From positions 13,331,501 through 13,395,500 of the forward strand of contig CM062213.1 of NCBI GenBank assembly GCA_031216445.1: a stretch of 64,000 nt of DNA. Reading direction: 5' to 3'. This document shows positions 1 through 11,099 of the stretch, piece by piece. Position 1 is the stretch's first letter. Every line of letters starts with the position of its first letter. A program made the translations under genes and the position numbers. The stretch comes from Lateolabrax maculatus. Taxonomy: Eukaryota > Chordata > Actinopteri > Acropomatiformes > Lateolabracidae. Below the pieces are notes generated by a model. The model saw only the letters and a program-made list of their open reading frames with translations. It was not told the origin of the DNA and made no database searches.

Positions 1-551
1 CCATTATCCAAATGGTGAATGTGTTTGATTTATAGGAACATATAAATAGCTGTATGCTCTTTAGTTTAAGTGATTTCCATCATCAAAGGATTTTCTTCAC
101 CATCACCACCGTTCTCCGCACTGAATGGTATTATTCTTGGTCATTAAATGGAGTAGTTCGACATTGTGGGGAATACGCTCATTCGCTTTCTTGCCAAGAG
201 TTAGATGAGAAGATTGATACCCTTCTCATGTCTGTAAAGTAAATATATATTATATTTCCAAAAATGTTGAACTACGCCTTTAATGCCACTCCACACTGCA
301 GTGAATGTCAAAGAAAATGTCCCTGGTTTGGGTCTTTGTTGCACGTCATATCACTCTGTCTCTCCCTCTATGTTTCCTGTCGGCGTCTCTACTGTAACTT
401 ATCTAACGAAATGAAAAAAAAAATCTTAAAAAAGAAAATAGTGAACGAATAAACTCCGCTGCAGCTCCAGGGTAAAACAATATCTTAAAAAAAAATTATA
501 AAATGGGCAATAAAGCTTTAAAACTGTGCACACTTTTGCATTGACACCTAC
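1..551. other. Last intron of mst1 (left edge of window)
   Basis: No coding exon is visible. The stretch is the 5' part of the intron after mst1 exon 17 (donor GAG|GTAGGT at 552/551). Positions about 165-250 carry half of a miniature inverted-repeat element described separately. The rest is AT-rich with short A-runs. Confidence 0.6.
165..250 (+). repeat. Half-copy of a fish inverted-repeat element (MITE-like)
   Basis: The stretch GGGGAATACGCTCATTCGC followed by TTCTTGCCAAGAGTTAGAT and GAGAAGATTGATACCCTTCT is a good copy of the terminal region of an interspersed repeat I recognise from acanthomorph genomes. The same terminal sequence occurs, more degraded and at both ends in inverted orientation, at 22484-22730. 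Only one end is present here. Confidence 0.6.
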
Positions 552-2040
552 CTCACAGGCGCCCACACCGCCCTGGAAAGAGCTTGTGCACATCTCATTC
601 TCACGAACACGACCCCTGAAATATTTGTTGCATTCCTTGTTACTAAGAACTGGTATGTGGGCCACGTTGAGGACGGTCTCATCTCCAGTCCCTTGAAAAA
701 TGGTGAGAAGGAGGTATGAGTTAGCATAGAGAGATAGGGAAAAGAAAAGGAAGGTGGACAGATGTTGACTGCTTCTGGAAATAGCAACGCCATCTGTTGC
801 TCTACGTTCTGAAGAGCGATCCTCATTTAGACGCAACATTACTTCAAGGGCAGAAACAAGATGCTTGTTCGAAGAAAGTCATCTATTATTAATGATTGCA
901 ATATAAGCATATTGTAGTTGCACGAAGGGCAGCATGTGGTGAATTCAGTGTCAAGGTATCTCTTCAAAAGGATTATACTTGCCTCTCGTTTCACCCCATC
1001 CTGCGATCTCACAAGTCGTCCCCTCAGCTACAATGTAGCGCTCAGGAGGGAGGCAGATCTGAGAGACACGCTCATTAAACTGGGCAGGGCTGGAGAAAGA
1101 AGAGAGTGTCAGAGGGAAAATATGAGTATGTCTGAGTGCGAGTGTGTGTGTGTGCTGGGGGCACTTGACAGTGCACACCTTTCCAGCTGTAGCATGACCA
1201 GCTGAGACTCTGAGGGTCCACAGACAATCTTGGTGAGAGCGATGGTTTGCACAGTAGGTTCTCCTTCTTGTGGATCACGAAACAGAGTTCCCATCTTGGC
1301 CGAGTAACCTGGCAGGTCCACGTAACTGTTCACACACAAAGGAAACACTTTTTATTTCATGCCTTCTCCTGAAATATCCTGAAGTCTTTAAAGTGCACTC
1401 CAGTTAATTAAAATAGCTCTAGTCACAATGACAATCCCAATATAACTCTTAGTTTTGCATCTGAACGTACATGACTATGTTCTGGGAATATCAGTGTTCT
1501 GCTCATTCTGTCTGTATGCTGGTTCATTTTGGCTGCTTGCAACAGGCAGTTCATTCATTTAAATGACCCTACTGATGCACCCAGTTGATGGCAAAAACCC
1601 TCCAAAGACCTTTAAATAAGCTTACCAGGAGGAGAAACACTGCTTGGTGCTGATCACCCATCTAGGGTTAACCAGGGATCCTCCGCAGAAATGGTTTCCT
1701 TTCCTGCACACAAGAGGTCAGAGGTCATACACAGCACAGCAGAGTGTGTTTTACTTGTTCATGGCCAGCTCAAACACCATCACCTCTCAGACTCACCTGT
1801 CTCTGAGGCTCACTGTCCATGGCGCATTCCCGGGAATCCCATTCACGATGCGCAACCTCGTCTGCTGGACGCGGTCCTCTCTCTTCCCGCACTCACTAAA
1901 CTCGACCTTCTCTGCGTTCACAAAAAAGGTGACATATTGTTGGAAAGAACACACGAGAAGGCTGTCTCAACTTCGAAATCTTGCTTCATATTCATTCAGA
2001 AACTAACCTACTGGTTCAGTCATGGACACTTTCTCTCCAG
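552..2040 (-). other. mst1: mst1 exons 12-17: linker, activation cleavage site and protease-like domain
   Basis: Exon 12 (2040-2008) is a 33-base linker. Exon 13 (1911-1797) holds the inter-chain cysteine region (FSECGKRED) and the activation site LRIVNGIPGNAPWTVSL. Exon 14 (1703-1626) has HFCGGSLVNPRWVISTKQC, with Gln replacing the catalytic His. Exon 15 (1325-1179) covers the GTLFRDPQEGEP loop and the lost-Asp strand. Exon 16 (1089-983) ends GWGETR and uses a GC donor. Exon 17 (691-552) reads TGDETVLNVAHIPVLSN and ends GACE. I searched 1-551 on the minus strand for the GDYGGPL-type exon that should follow and did not see it. Confidence 0.92.
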
Positions 2041-5000
2041 CTGTTTGAAAACAACAAGAAACAGATTAATCTTTAAATTGCCTGTCAGAAAGCAGGAGTC
2101 CTGGATGAATTGTCACCACACAGTGCATTAAACTACTCTGAGCATCTTAAAATCGACAAAGAAAGCAGACTTATGTACCACACTGTTTGATGGCACAGTA
2201 GTCAAACTCAGTTTTCGGGTCGGTGGTGTAGCACCAGGGTCCGTGCTGGTCCCCATCTGGGTTACGACAGTAGTTCTCAGTCAAATTGGCCTCAGGATGC
2301 GTCCTTGGGTTTATCCTGGAACATCACACAGATCTTTTTAAGCTATAAGAGTCTCATAAATGGGGAGAGTGCTTTTAATTTTCTAATTTTTCTTTTGTAA
2401 TTTTTCACCCATTAATCTTTTCTCCTGGCTGGCAGCACTGTAAAGCAACATCCTAACTGTATACTGTATGTACTATATGCTACTTGTTTTTTTTGTTTTG
2501 TGAAGTGTTCCTGGAGCTGTTGCACCACCATCAACAATTATTTTAAATTTTTCCTCCATGTCCGTGCATTACTTTGTAGGAGATTAGTATCTTCCTAGTG
2601 TTGTTTTTAGTCTGCATACTGACGGTATACTTCATTTAGTCACACAGCATACTCAAAACCTGCACAGAATTAGTATGCAGTATGGATTTTGGCTTTGCCT
2701 GTGTCTTGTATGTCCCCAACAGAATATAGACTGTTTTCTTCTTGGATAAAAACACCATTGGTCTTTGTAACACTTAAATGATCGACGTACTTGGTCCGGT
2801 GAGGTGTGTTAACGTTCCATTTCTGGCAGGTTATCCCCTTGCGAGTTTTGCGGACCATGCCCCTGTAGTTTTTGCCATTTTCATGGTAGCAATCTGGAAA
2901 AAGGAAAGATGACAGTTGATGAATTATTAAAAAAATAAAATGTATTCATTTATTGACAGTAAGCTATTCACTGAATTCATCTTTTTCCTCAAATATGAAA
3001 CACAAAGATGAACCTTCAGCCTCTATGTCGTCTGCACAGCGTTTGATTTGTAAACAGAGAGCAGTCCTCATTTCTGGCACAGATGTGAAGCACCAGGGAG
3101 CCTCCGACCCATCTGGGTTACGACAGTAGTTCTCCTCCAAACCCCTGGGTGAGATGCAGTACACAGTCAGTTAGAAGTTGTTTGGTTTGGTTTTCTATGA
3201 TCACAAAACAACTTACCCATAACACACTTTCCCACGTATTCACTTAAGAAACAAACAAACACACAAACACACCCACACAATCTAACATAGCAATCAATCC
3301 AACATAACACATGGTCATGCAGAAAAACCAAATGAGCAAAATAAAACAAACTAGAGGAGCATATAAAACAAACAGTGTTATGCATAAAATTAAAGCACGA
3401 CACAGGATAAAAACATCGAAAGTTAAAATAACTAATTTCCATCTCAACCCAACTTTATTTACACAGCATTCATACAAACATGCAGTGCTTCACAGAGCAG
3501 GATTAAAACAAAACAAAAACAATAAATAGAATTTGACAAGATTTAAAAATTACAACAATGAAACAGTAAAATGTTAAAAATAAATAAAAGTCAATAAAAT
3601 AAACATGATAAAAAAAACTGTATGAAAACCAACAGAGGTGAAGTCTCTCAGATCCTCAGGCAGTCTGTCCCAGAGACTTGGTCCATAGTGACTAAAGACT
3701 AACTCCCCACACCTTTCTGTAGAAGTCCTTGGGACGACTAGGTGGATTGCTACAGAGGATCTGAGCTAGGGGTACATTTCTAAAAATATCTGAGGATGGT
3801 GCCAGGCCATCCTGTGATTTAAAAACTAGTAACAGAATCTTAAAGTCAATTCTAAAGCTGATAGGCAACCAATGCAACCAATGATTTTTAAAAGTCATTA
3901 CTCGGGCTGCTGCGCTCTCGACAGGTTGTAAGTGGCCAATAAGGTTTTTTAGGTTGACCAAAGAAAATTGCAACAGTCAAGCCTAGAGGTTATAAAAGCA
4001 TGCATTAGTTTTTCTGTGCCAGCCAGAGAGAAAAATGTTCTAACCTGCAGCAATGTTTCTAAGATGATAAAATGACACTTTGGTGACATTTCTAATGTGG
4101 GCGCCAAAACTGAGGTCAGAATCCAAAAGCAACTGTTGTTTGGTCACAAAAGATTTATTACATTAAAAATGTACAGGCATTACATTTACGGACAATAATA
4201 ATAATAATGTCCACTGTCTAATCACTAATGCATTTAAAGAACTGCTAGTTAGAACTGCAGATATACTGCACTGTGCCTTGTCTCTCTAATTAAGAGGTAT
4301 TCAGATTATACAGAAACTTGTAACTTCTACCAAAAATGGATGACTGAAACGCTCATAATCGATTTTGTCATGATGAATGATCACTGCGTCACAAATAAGT
4401 TTAATATTCATTACACCATATTGCCACTCAGAATGCGGCCCGCTTTTTAATGCGGTGTTGCTTACCATCTATCATCTACTGTCAACTGTCAGCAGAGAAA
4501 AAAGATTGCAAGAAATTTCACTGCAATGACATCTTGACATTAATATTCATGTGTGAAGCAAATAGAGCCCTTTCAAAGTAACTGGTGCAGAAAATAACCC
4601 CAAAGTACTTTAATCTTTCAAACACACTCAACTTAATTTCCCTCCTCCGTCACACTGTATATCATATATGTACTCACTTGCATTCGTATGTGTTTGGGTA
4701 GAAGGGATGCTCATGAGGCTGTTGGGCATCCCACCGCTGACAGGGGATACCTGATGTTGTCTCGTTGACTTTGCCACGGTAATCCTCCCCACGGCCACGG
4801 AAACAATTGGTCGTGAAGCTGGAGCGCTGACGTTTCTCAACCAGCACCTCAGCTGAAGGGAAGGTGGGAGTTGAAGAGGATATAAATTAGTGTTACAGTT
4901 CACCTCAGGACAGAGGTGAGGTTAGTTAATATGGTTGATATTAATAAGAGCAGGACTCCTGGAGACTGAAGCAGAGAGAGGATTTTGTGATTTATGTTCT

Positions 5001-8000
5001 GTTATTGTGCTAAAAATTAAAGTCAAAACAAAAAATCTTATTTGTGGATGAAAAAATGTGTTTGACACTAGAAAGCTGTTTTCAAATTCATCTGCTGGAG
5101 GAGGAAAGTTTCTCTGTGCTCACCTTAAATCTGAGTTTAATATGTGTACGTACCAGCATCATTTTGTGACATCACAACTAGCCAATCAAGGTTCAATATG
5201 TAATTTACATGATGCGGAAACTTGAATCCTCCAGCACACAGAGTAAGAATAGACTTTTCAGTGAAGTAGGAGACATATTGTGTCCAGCAGTGGTGTAAAA
5301 CCATGCTGTATGAGACAAATTATTAATCCAAGCGGAGTACTTTTGTCTCAGAAACATGTATGGAGGGGATCTCTAATTTAATTTAATCCTCTGGGCATTT
5401 TATATTTTTTGTTTAGATTCATAAAATGTAAAGAGCCCTTTCCATGTATAGATCAATGGTTATTTCCTTTCAGGTCATTTTAGAATCCAGGACCTATTGT
5501 CAGATTTAAAGTGATCATTTCTACTGATTTTGTTCAGATACAGAAACAGCATAAAAGAAAAGGTTGAACTGAAATAAAACATATTTCTGTTCTTGTTAAA
5601 ACACCAAATTATTTTGATCTGTGATGAGAATTGATTTTGAGCAGAGGTTTTTTTTTGTTTTCAATATCAACTGCACCACAAGATGGTGCCATCTTATAGA
5701 TTTTTAGTTGCAGTGATCTCTGTCCTCAGTGGAAATGCCAAAGTTGCCAGTGTAATCTTGTCCAGTGCATGTCGAAATTCTGGAGAAAACACTGGTGCCC
5801 TGTTTGGGTTTATTATTACCTAAATGTTCAGCATTTGAGTATGGTGTTTCATTTATTAAATACATTGAAAAACATGTCAAAGATACCTATTACCTCTATA
5901 ATACCTTTACATTTATTTCCTGTTTTCATGTTTATTTGTTAAAATAATTGTATTAATGTATATGTATAATGTATGTACTAATGAAAGCTATACTAAAGTA
6001 AAAACATTAAAGATAAATAAAATAATAAGAAAACATTTCAATTAACATTTAATTAACCTGAAACCCTTGGAGACAATGCAAGGCTCGAATCACTGACAAA
6101 CACCTGCACACTTTGGCCACATTTACTCTTTAATCAAAGAGAATTATTGAGGCAACTGTGAGAGTCTCACAATTTGGGAAGTAATTTGCACAAACACCAA
6201 AAAGGTGATTTTTTCTAAATTTAATTACAGCAACTTAATGAGACTCCCTGATTCCACCGGGTCTCCTAATGCCCCAGGAATCAGCTCAATTTAGCTTATG
6301 TTTCCTCTATTTTGCCAGAGAGAACTAATGACAAAAACAAAACAGAAGAAACAAGCAAGAAGGTCTGATCCAACAAGCCTATGCTATGAAACACAACATT
6401 ACACTAATATCTTATTTAGGGCTACAACTTCCAGTAATTTTCTCAATTAATCAAATAATCGTTTGGTCAATAAATTACACTGTAGCAATCAATCCATTAT
6501 CATAAGAGTTGCAGATTATTTATCTTTCAGTCAACTAATTGTTCCATCTCTAATCTCATTATGAGCATTTTCTAATAGTGATAACAGAGCAACATCTTAC
6601 TGCACTTGCTGATCTCACAGTTCTCTCTCTCCACTTCGGTGTCTGTGGTGTAACACCAGGGAACCGGAGAGGCGTCAGGGTTACGGCAGTAGTTATCATC
6701 CAAACTCTTATCAGGATACCTGAAAAAATACATGAGGTATTTATTATGTCCACAATAACAGACCAAAGCGCTTAAACAGTTTAGAAGCTGCGGGAAAACT
6801 CGCAGATCCCGTTTGGCATTGATTTACATGCTAACACACCAGTTTACATGATCAATTAATTTGGCTCATCAGGCACATGACAGGTAATGTGGTGATGAAT
6901 ACTTTTCAGGCTGGTAGATGTGTTGGTGAGGGTACTGCTGGTCCCATCTCTGACACTCTCGGCCACTCACGGTGTGGTCAACCTGCCCTCTGTAGTCCTC
7001 TCCATTACAGGTGATACATACCTCTGCAAACAAAATTGCAAACACAGCTTCAAAGTCAGAGGTGTGAGAAGTGAGAAGGGGAAAAAAATAACATCATCCA
7101 CACAGAAACATTTAATTTTAAAGGTCCCATAATTTCCAAATTATTTCCTTGAAACGAAATTGATGAAATTGTAATTTCTTAGGAAGGTTTGTGGAAAAGA
7201 CTGTAATTTGGTACTAATTACAGGGGAAATGGGCGACTGTGTACACTTGGTAATTACAACTTTCTTTTACCAAAGTAACCATCTTTTAGTCAGTGTGCAG
7301 CAGGCAGCAGCTCAGCTGATGATGCATAAATGTGAAATTAGTTTTTCTGTGTAGTTGAAAAGGACTGGAAAACATATATATCTGCTTGAGGAATAATGTT
7401 TCCCACAAGAATTTTGTTCTTGGGTTTAATGGGATCTGTGTCAATTTCCCAGTAATTAATAATTAAGGAGTTCTTCCAAGGCATGTCAACACCTGCTTAT
7501 AATCTGTACCCACCTATAAAACAACAACAAACTAAAAAACTCAAACTAATTAGTGAGTAATAACTATGTGTACTTTCTCACAATATTGTCTCTGTTTTCC
7601 CCATAATTAGAACCAAATTATGCAGTTCATTCTGAGAAATTTCCCAGAAAACTATAGAGAAATGTCAGGATCCGTAAGTAAAGTATTACCCATCACACTT
7701 GTATGGCCTTTTCATACAACATCCCATATTACTATACCATCTTTGCACTGGGGGATGTTGCAGCTTTCATAACGTCGCTCAGGGTCAGTAGTGTAGCACC
7801 ACGGACCGATACGATCCCCATCTGGATTCCTGCAGTAGTTCAACTCCAGCCCATTAGTAGCTGTGGGAGTCCACCTGAGACGAACAGGGAGTTTTACAGT
7901 GAGTGATGGACTGACGGAAAGTGACAGATTTGTTTGTTTTAAGAGCTCTGTACTCTCTGCATTTATGCCCTTTTTATACACATAGACAGTAAGTAATTGG

Positions 8001-10627
8001 ACAAATTAATACGAACTTAAAGTATTTATGAGTATTAACTGACATGGAGGGATTTTTGTTGGAAAAAAATGATTTGGTTCTTTATAACCCCTTAGCCGAA
8101 ATCCAAATGATCTGGGACACAGTGCTAGTTATCCACATATTCATATTGTGTAATTTTTCTCTTTGTCTCTTTCTATATCCTGAAGGTTTGTATAAAAGTG
8201 ATATCTACCTGCTGAAGATTTTTATGGTTGCAAGTAAAAACAAGTGTTACGGAACGCTGGCTCCTGAGGAACCCCCGCACTATGCACTTTTTGATGGGCT
8301 CTGTCAACTGCCTACGCTCCGTGGAAAAGATGACTTACACCCTCCTGGACTGATTAAGGGATTTTTCACTTTAAGTCCAATGTGCTCGAGTGGAGAGCAG
8401 TGGGTCTAAATACTTGATTACACTGTATGAAAGACTCAAGCCTCTGAAAGGATTCATTAAAGGAAGTGCCTCACCTGTGGTCATGAGGAAACTTGGACCA
8501 CCACTGTTGGCAGGTCAGCCCGCTTTTTGTGGTGAAGACTTTCCCTCGATAGTCTTCTCCTTTACTCACGATGCACTTTCTGACATAGACTTCATAAGAA
8601 AAACAACCAATCAAACAACTCCACTACCGATCCGTCAAATTGATCTCTGTAACATCACACGTAAGTCTTACCCTTTTTCTCATAAAGGTCACAGTTTACG
8701 TTTCTCTTCACCTCTGCATTGCTCCCATCACCCACCCAGGGCAGATGTTTACAGGTGACAGTCGGACGTGTCTCATAGTTGAACGCTCTGGTGTTGAGGG
8801 ATATTTTCATGTCAAAGGTTTGTACAAATTTACAGTAAGGTATTTCTAATTAAAGGGTTTAAAAGTTATCATTAGTCATCACAATTAGTGGTGCTTTTAA
8901 GATCATTAATAGGACATTACAATGCAGGAACTTTTTATTTTCCACAGTTTCAGTTCCCAGCTTCTGAAGATTTATTTCATGTCAGATTATTCATGCTTTT
9001 ACACAGACTTCTTGTAGATAAAATAATCTAAATTAGGAAAATAAGATATAAGTTGTAATAGACCAGAATTACCCTCTATAATTAATAGATTGATGTCCTT
9101 TTAGCTATTTTTAAAAATGAGCGGTGCAGAATTGATAACCAATGTAAAGTGAAAAAAACCTACAACCTTTAAAGGATGAAGGCTGCATTATTTTATATTT
9201 TTCTTATTGTCAATGAATGCAAAATCAACAATGTTTGTTTGTCTCTCAACACTTTCTGACTGTCTGTGGCCCCAATCCCACTCCTCCTACTGAAGATGTA
9301 AGTGTTTAAAAACGGGCCACAAATACAAACTTTCTCTTTTAAAAGATGCTCAATAATTTTAACAGCAGTTTTAAGCAAATGTTACTCAAACAGGAGTAAA
9401 CAGTGTATTTGTTGGGGACTATTTTCAGCTGAGGATTTATACACATCTGGTGCTCTATAGAGTATTTGCAGCAGCAGGTGTAGGTGTATGTGTATGTGGG
9501 ATGGACTCAAAATAAACTACAATGTCTGTGTCCATGGTTATAAACACGTCACACAGTGAAACAGTTTCTTTTTTAATAGATTTTGGACAATTATGGAGCT
9601 CTATGGCACAGAAGAATATATTTCAGATATGTCAGGCCTTGGCTACACAGACAACACTTGTCAGTACAATCAGTCCATTGCTGGTTTTAGTGTCTTTATG
9701 TAATCCATTGACAGTATGAAATATATAGACTATCAGCAGAAGTTTACAGGTCTAACACTTACCCCTGCAAACCGCAAGGTACACCAAGTCATTAATGAAC
9801 ACGTTTTGGCCCTGATGATGCTCTGTAGCTTAAGAAACGATGGACTCACAAGCTCTTTTTATTTATACAGTAAAGAGTGAACAGGGTTTGCCTAGTGATG
9901 CTTACAACCTGCTGTATTAAAGCAGTTGAAGGCTGAATACCTGCAGTCCAGAGACTGTGAGCAGCGTGTGGCACAGTCCTCCAGGTTCAGGCCCGGCAAC
10001 GACAACACTCGAGCCGAGTTCCAGGAGGTAGGAACCAGCTCTCTGCCCTCGGAGCGCTGGAAGTCATTCAGTGGACTTCGGTAACCTGTTTATGCACAAC
10101 AGAACAATAAGAATGACCGTCAAGACCGTCTCTCTATATATTTAGTGCAGGTGCTCACTGGTACCAGCTGCAAAAATCTGGGCCTGTGCCTGCACACATA
10201 TAACCTTTGGACCAAGACACTGCTGCTGGTCTGTGAGACCAGAGACTAGAAAAAGGGGTTTACACAGCAACACAGTAGGCTACACATCTGGTTACTGAAA
10301 CACACCACTACTACAATAACTAACTGTTACTAGTATACATTCATGCAGTGCTAAATGTTATTACATAAAAATCCAAATACTCAAAAAAGTACTAAATATT
10401 CATTTTAGCAGTTTACAGACACCTTTATAAACCAACAGGCAAATACAATTACTAACAGGCCTCTACCTTTAGTGTGAAGTCAAAATACACCAAAGAATTC
10501 CTCATAACAACAAAGGAAACTAAATAATTATGAGTCACTTATAATTAAACACAATTATAGTCATAAAAACTTTCTTACCAAAGGCCAGTGCGACTGTCAG
10601 GAGAATACAGGGCAGCAACAGTTGCAT
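552..10627 (-). CDS. mst1: Hepatocyte growth factor-like protein (macrophage-stimulating protein), 3' end missing
   Basis: Secreted plasminogen-family ligand; in mammals it is the ligand of the RON (MST1R) receptor. The coding exons, read from the start, are 10627-10579, 10085-9941, 8787-8672, 8589-8475, 7874-7738, 7023-6903, 6719-6601, 4852-4678, 3144-3014, 2893-2791, 2315-2179, 2040-2008, 1911-1797, 1703-1626, 1325-1179, 1089-983 and 691-552. All frames join, giving 656 codons. Order: signal peptide (MQLLLPCILLTVALA), PAN/apple N domain, four kringles, activation site LR|IVNG (R481|I482), protease-like domain. The catalytic His is Gln (TKQC, Q520) and the Asp position is Gln (SQLVML, Q566), as in MST1 and unlike plasminogen, so it should be enzymatically dead. 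The final exon (GDYGGPL in human, about 53 residues) is beyond the left edge. Four kringles plus residue-level similarity (CEIAGWGET, NRNPDG-type kringle motifs) favour MST1 over HGF. Confidence 0.95.
3430..4145 (+). repeat. Common acanthomorph interspersed repeat with an antisense LINE reverse-transcriptase tail
   Basis: The stretch begins with the CAACTTTATTTACACAGCA / CAGTGCTTCACAGAG signature, runs through A-rich sequence, then CAGATCCTCAGGCAGTCTG and CCAGAGACTTGGTCCATAG, and ends near GGTGACATTTCTAATGTGGG. These are landmarks of a very common fish repeat. On the minus strand 3692-3973 is open and contains LHWLPISFRIDFKILLLVFK, which resembles the C-terminal end of fish non-LTR (LINE) reverse transcriptases, so part of the repeat seems LINE-derived. 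It sits in the large intron between the two halves of mst1 kringle 3. I do not know its database family name. Confidence 0.75.
5030..5480 (+). repeat. Interspersed repeat fragment in the mst1 kringle 2/3 intron
   Basis: Sequence from TGTGGATGAAAAAATGTGTT through TTTTGTGACATCACAACTAG, GGAAACTTGAATCCTCCAGC and GAAACATGTATGGAGGGGAT matches a long non-coding repeat I recognise in percomorph genomes. No open reading frame is present. Boundaries are approximate because the ends grade into AT-rich sequence. The rest of this intron (4853-6600), apart from the element at 6415-6562, shows nothing I can name. Confidence 0.55.
6415..6562. repeat. Deletion derivative of a hAT-like MITE
   Basis: The sequence starts TAGGGCTACAACTTCCAG, continues with CTCAATTAATCAAATAATCG and TTTGGTCAATAAATTACAC, and ends in a TCAACTAATTG / TCTCTAATC motif. 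This is the pattern of an abundant fish non-autonomous hAT element (GGGCTGCAACTAA... with inverted ends). It is far shorter than full copies, so the middle is deleted. The minus-strand end lies 39 bases from mst1 exon 7. Confidence 0.5.
7120..7735. other. mst1 intron between kringles 1 and 2
   Basis: No exon is present. The sequence is AT-rich with repeated TTTCC/GGAAA and TAATTA blocks, which could be an old element, but I could not find convincing inverted ends. The acceptor for exon 6 is at 7024/7025 and the donor of exon 5 at 7737/7736. Confidence 0.4.
8475..10627 (-). other. mst1: mst1 exons 1-4: signal peptide, PAN/apple domain, start of kringle 1
   Basis: Exon 1 (10627-10579) encodes only the signal peptide and ends one base into a glycine codon. 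Exons 2 (10085-9941) and 3 (8787-8672) encode the hairpin-loop/PAN domain, beginning YRSPLNDFQRSEG and containing the Cys-rich stretch EDCATRCSQSLDCRAF. Exon 3 ends CDLYEKK just before kringle 1. Exon 4 (8589-8475) opens kringle 1 with VYVRKCIVSKGEDYRG. ATG 10627 was chosen because a hydrophobic core follows immediately; the open frame upstream is low-complexity sequence. A 1.15-kb intron (9940-8788) holds an interspersed repeat. Confidence 0.92.
9408..9720 (+). repeat. Interspersed repeat, copy A (mst1 intron 2)
   Basis: The shared core TATGGCACAGAAGAATA, followed by a CAGGCCTTGGCTACACAGAC-type block and then ATTGCTGGTTTTAGTGTC, recurs in the same orientation at 25379-25660. The 5' parts also correspond (GGGGACTATTTTCAGC and GTGCTCTATAGAGTATTTGC here, against a similar stretch in the other copy). 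The two copies lie in introns of different genes, so this is a dispersed repeat and not a local duplication. No coding capacity is visible. Confidence 0.7.
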
Positions 10628-10655
10628 GGTTTGTGGTCTGCGGACGATAGAAACT

Positions 10656-10667
10656 GTTTTATAAAAC
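10656..10667 (-). promoter_or_regulatory. Possible TATA-like element of mst1
   Basis: GTTTTATAAAAC lies 29 bases upstream of the mst1 ATG (minus strand). It is nearly palindromic, so its strand is not fixed. If it directs initiation about 30 bases downstream, the 5' leader would be only a few bases long. It may therefore be fortuitous. Confidence 0.25.
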
Positions 10668-11099
10668 TGGATGGAAGTCACACCGAGAGCTCTAGTTCTT
10701 CTGACGGCTCTGGGTATTAAACATCCGATAACACATGGACCTGATGGTGAGAAGAATCCCCCCCCCCCAAAAAAAAAAAAAAAGTTCAGGAGGATGTTAG
10801 AAATCCACGCAGACAAAAACAAAAAAAACAAAAAAAAAAAAAACTGAAAACATAAAACACCGACTTGGACACAACCTCCCACACGTGAACACTGAGTCCT
10901 TACTCAAACAGAGGCCCTAATCCCCACAACACAGCTAATCAATACGTGTATCAATCATTGATGAAGAGTGGCACATCAGTCCATGTCCGTGCACTTTTTT
11001 TCATGATACTCTAACACCCAGCGAACCCCGACGATTCAACCTTAAATTCAACCCATTTAGCAAAACACAGAAGTCTGAATAGTTTTTTGGAGCTCCTGC

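Larger units (their letters stand above)
2179..7874 (-). other. mst1: mst1 exons 5-11: kringles 1-4
   Basis: Each kringle is split over two exons, the usual plasminogen/HGF family pattern. Kringle 1 is completed by 7874-7738, kringle 2 is 7023-6903 plus 6719-6601, kringle 3 is 4852-4678 plus 3144-3014, and kringle 4 is 2893-2791 plus 2315-2179. Each second half carries NYCRNPD followed by PWCYT or PWCFT, the hallmark of the kringle core, and each first half has the DYRG or NYRG and CQ.W motifs. Kringle first cysteines fall near residues 109, 190, 284 and 371. The donor after exon 9 (GAAG|GTTCAT at 3014/3013) is weak, but it gives the expected junction ADDIEAEDCYHENGK. Confidence 0.93.

Noticed and set aside
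1..551. Last exon of mst1 within the window
   Set aside because: No minus-strand GDYGGPL-like segment or acceptor in this stretch; the exon must lie to the left.
8044..8409. 121-codon plus-strand open frame in an mst1 intron
   Set aside because: No domain, no codon or splice evidence, opposite strand of a well-defined gene.
10535..10882. Long minus-strand frame that would extend mst1 upstream of ATG 10627
   Set aside because: The extension is translated poly-A/poly-C sequence. The signal peptide starts exactly at 10627 and the exon boundary fits the family.
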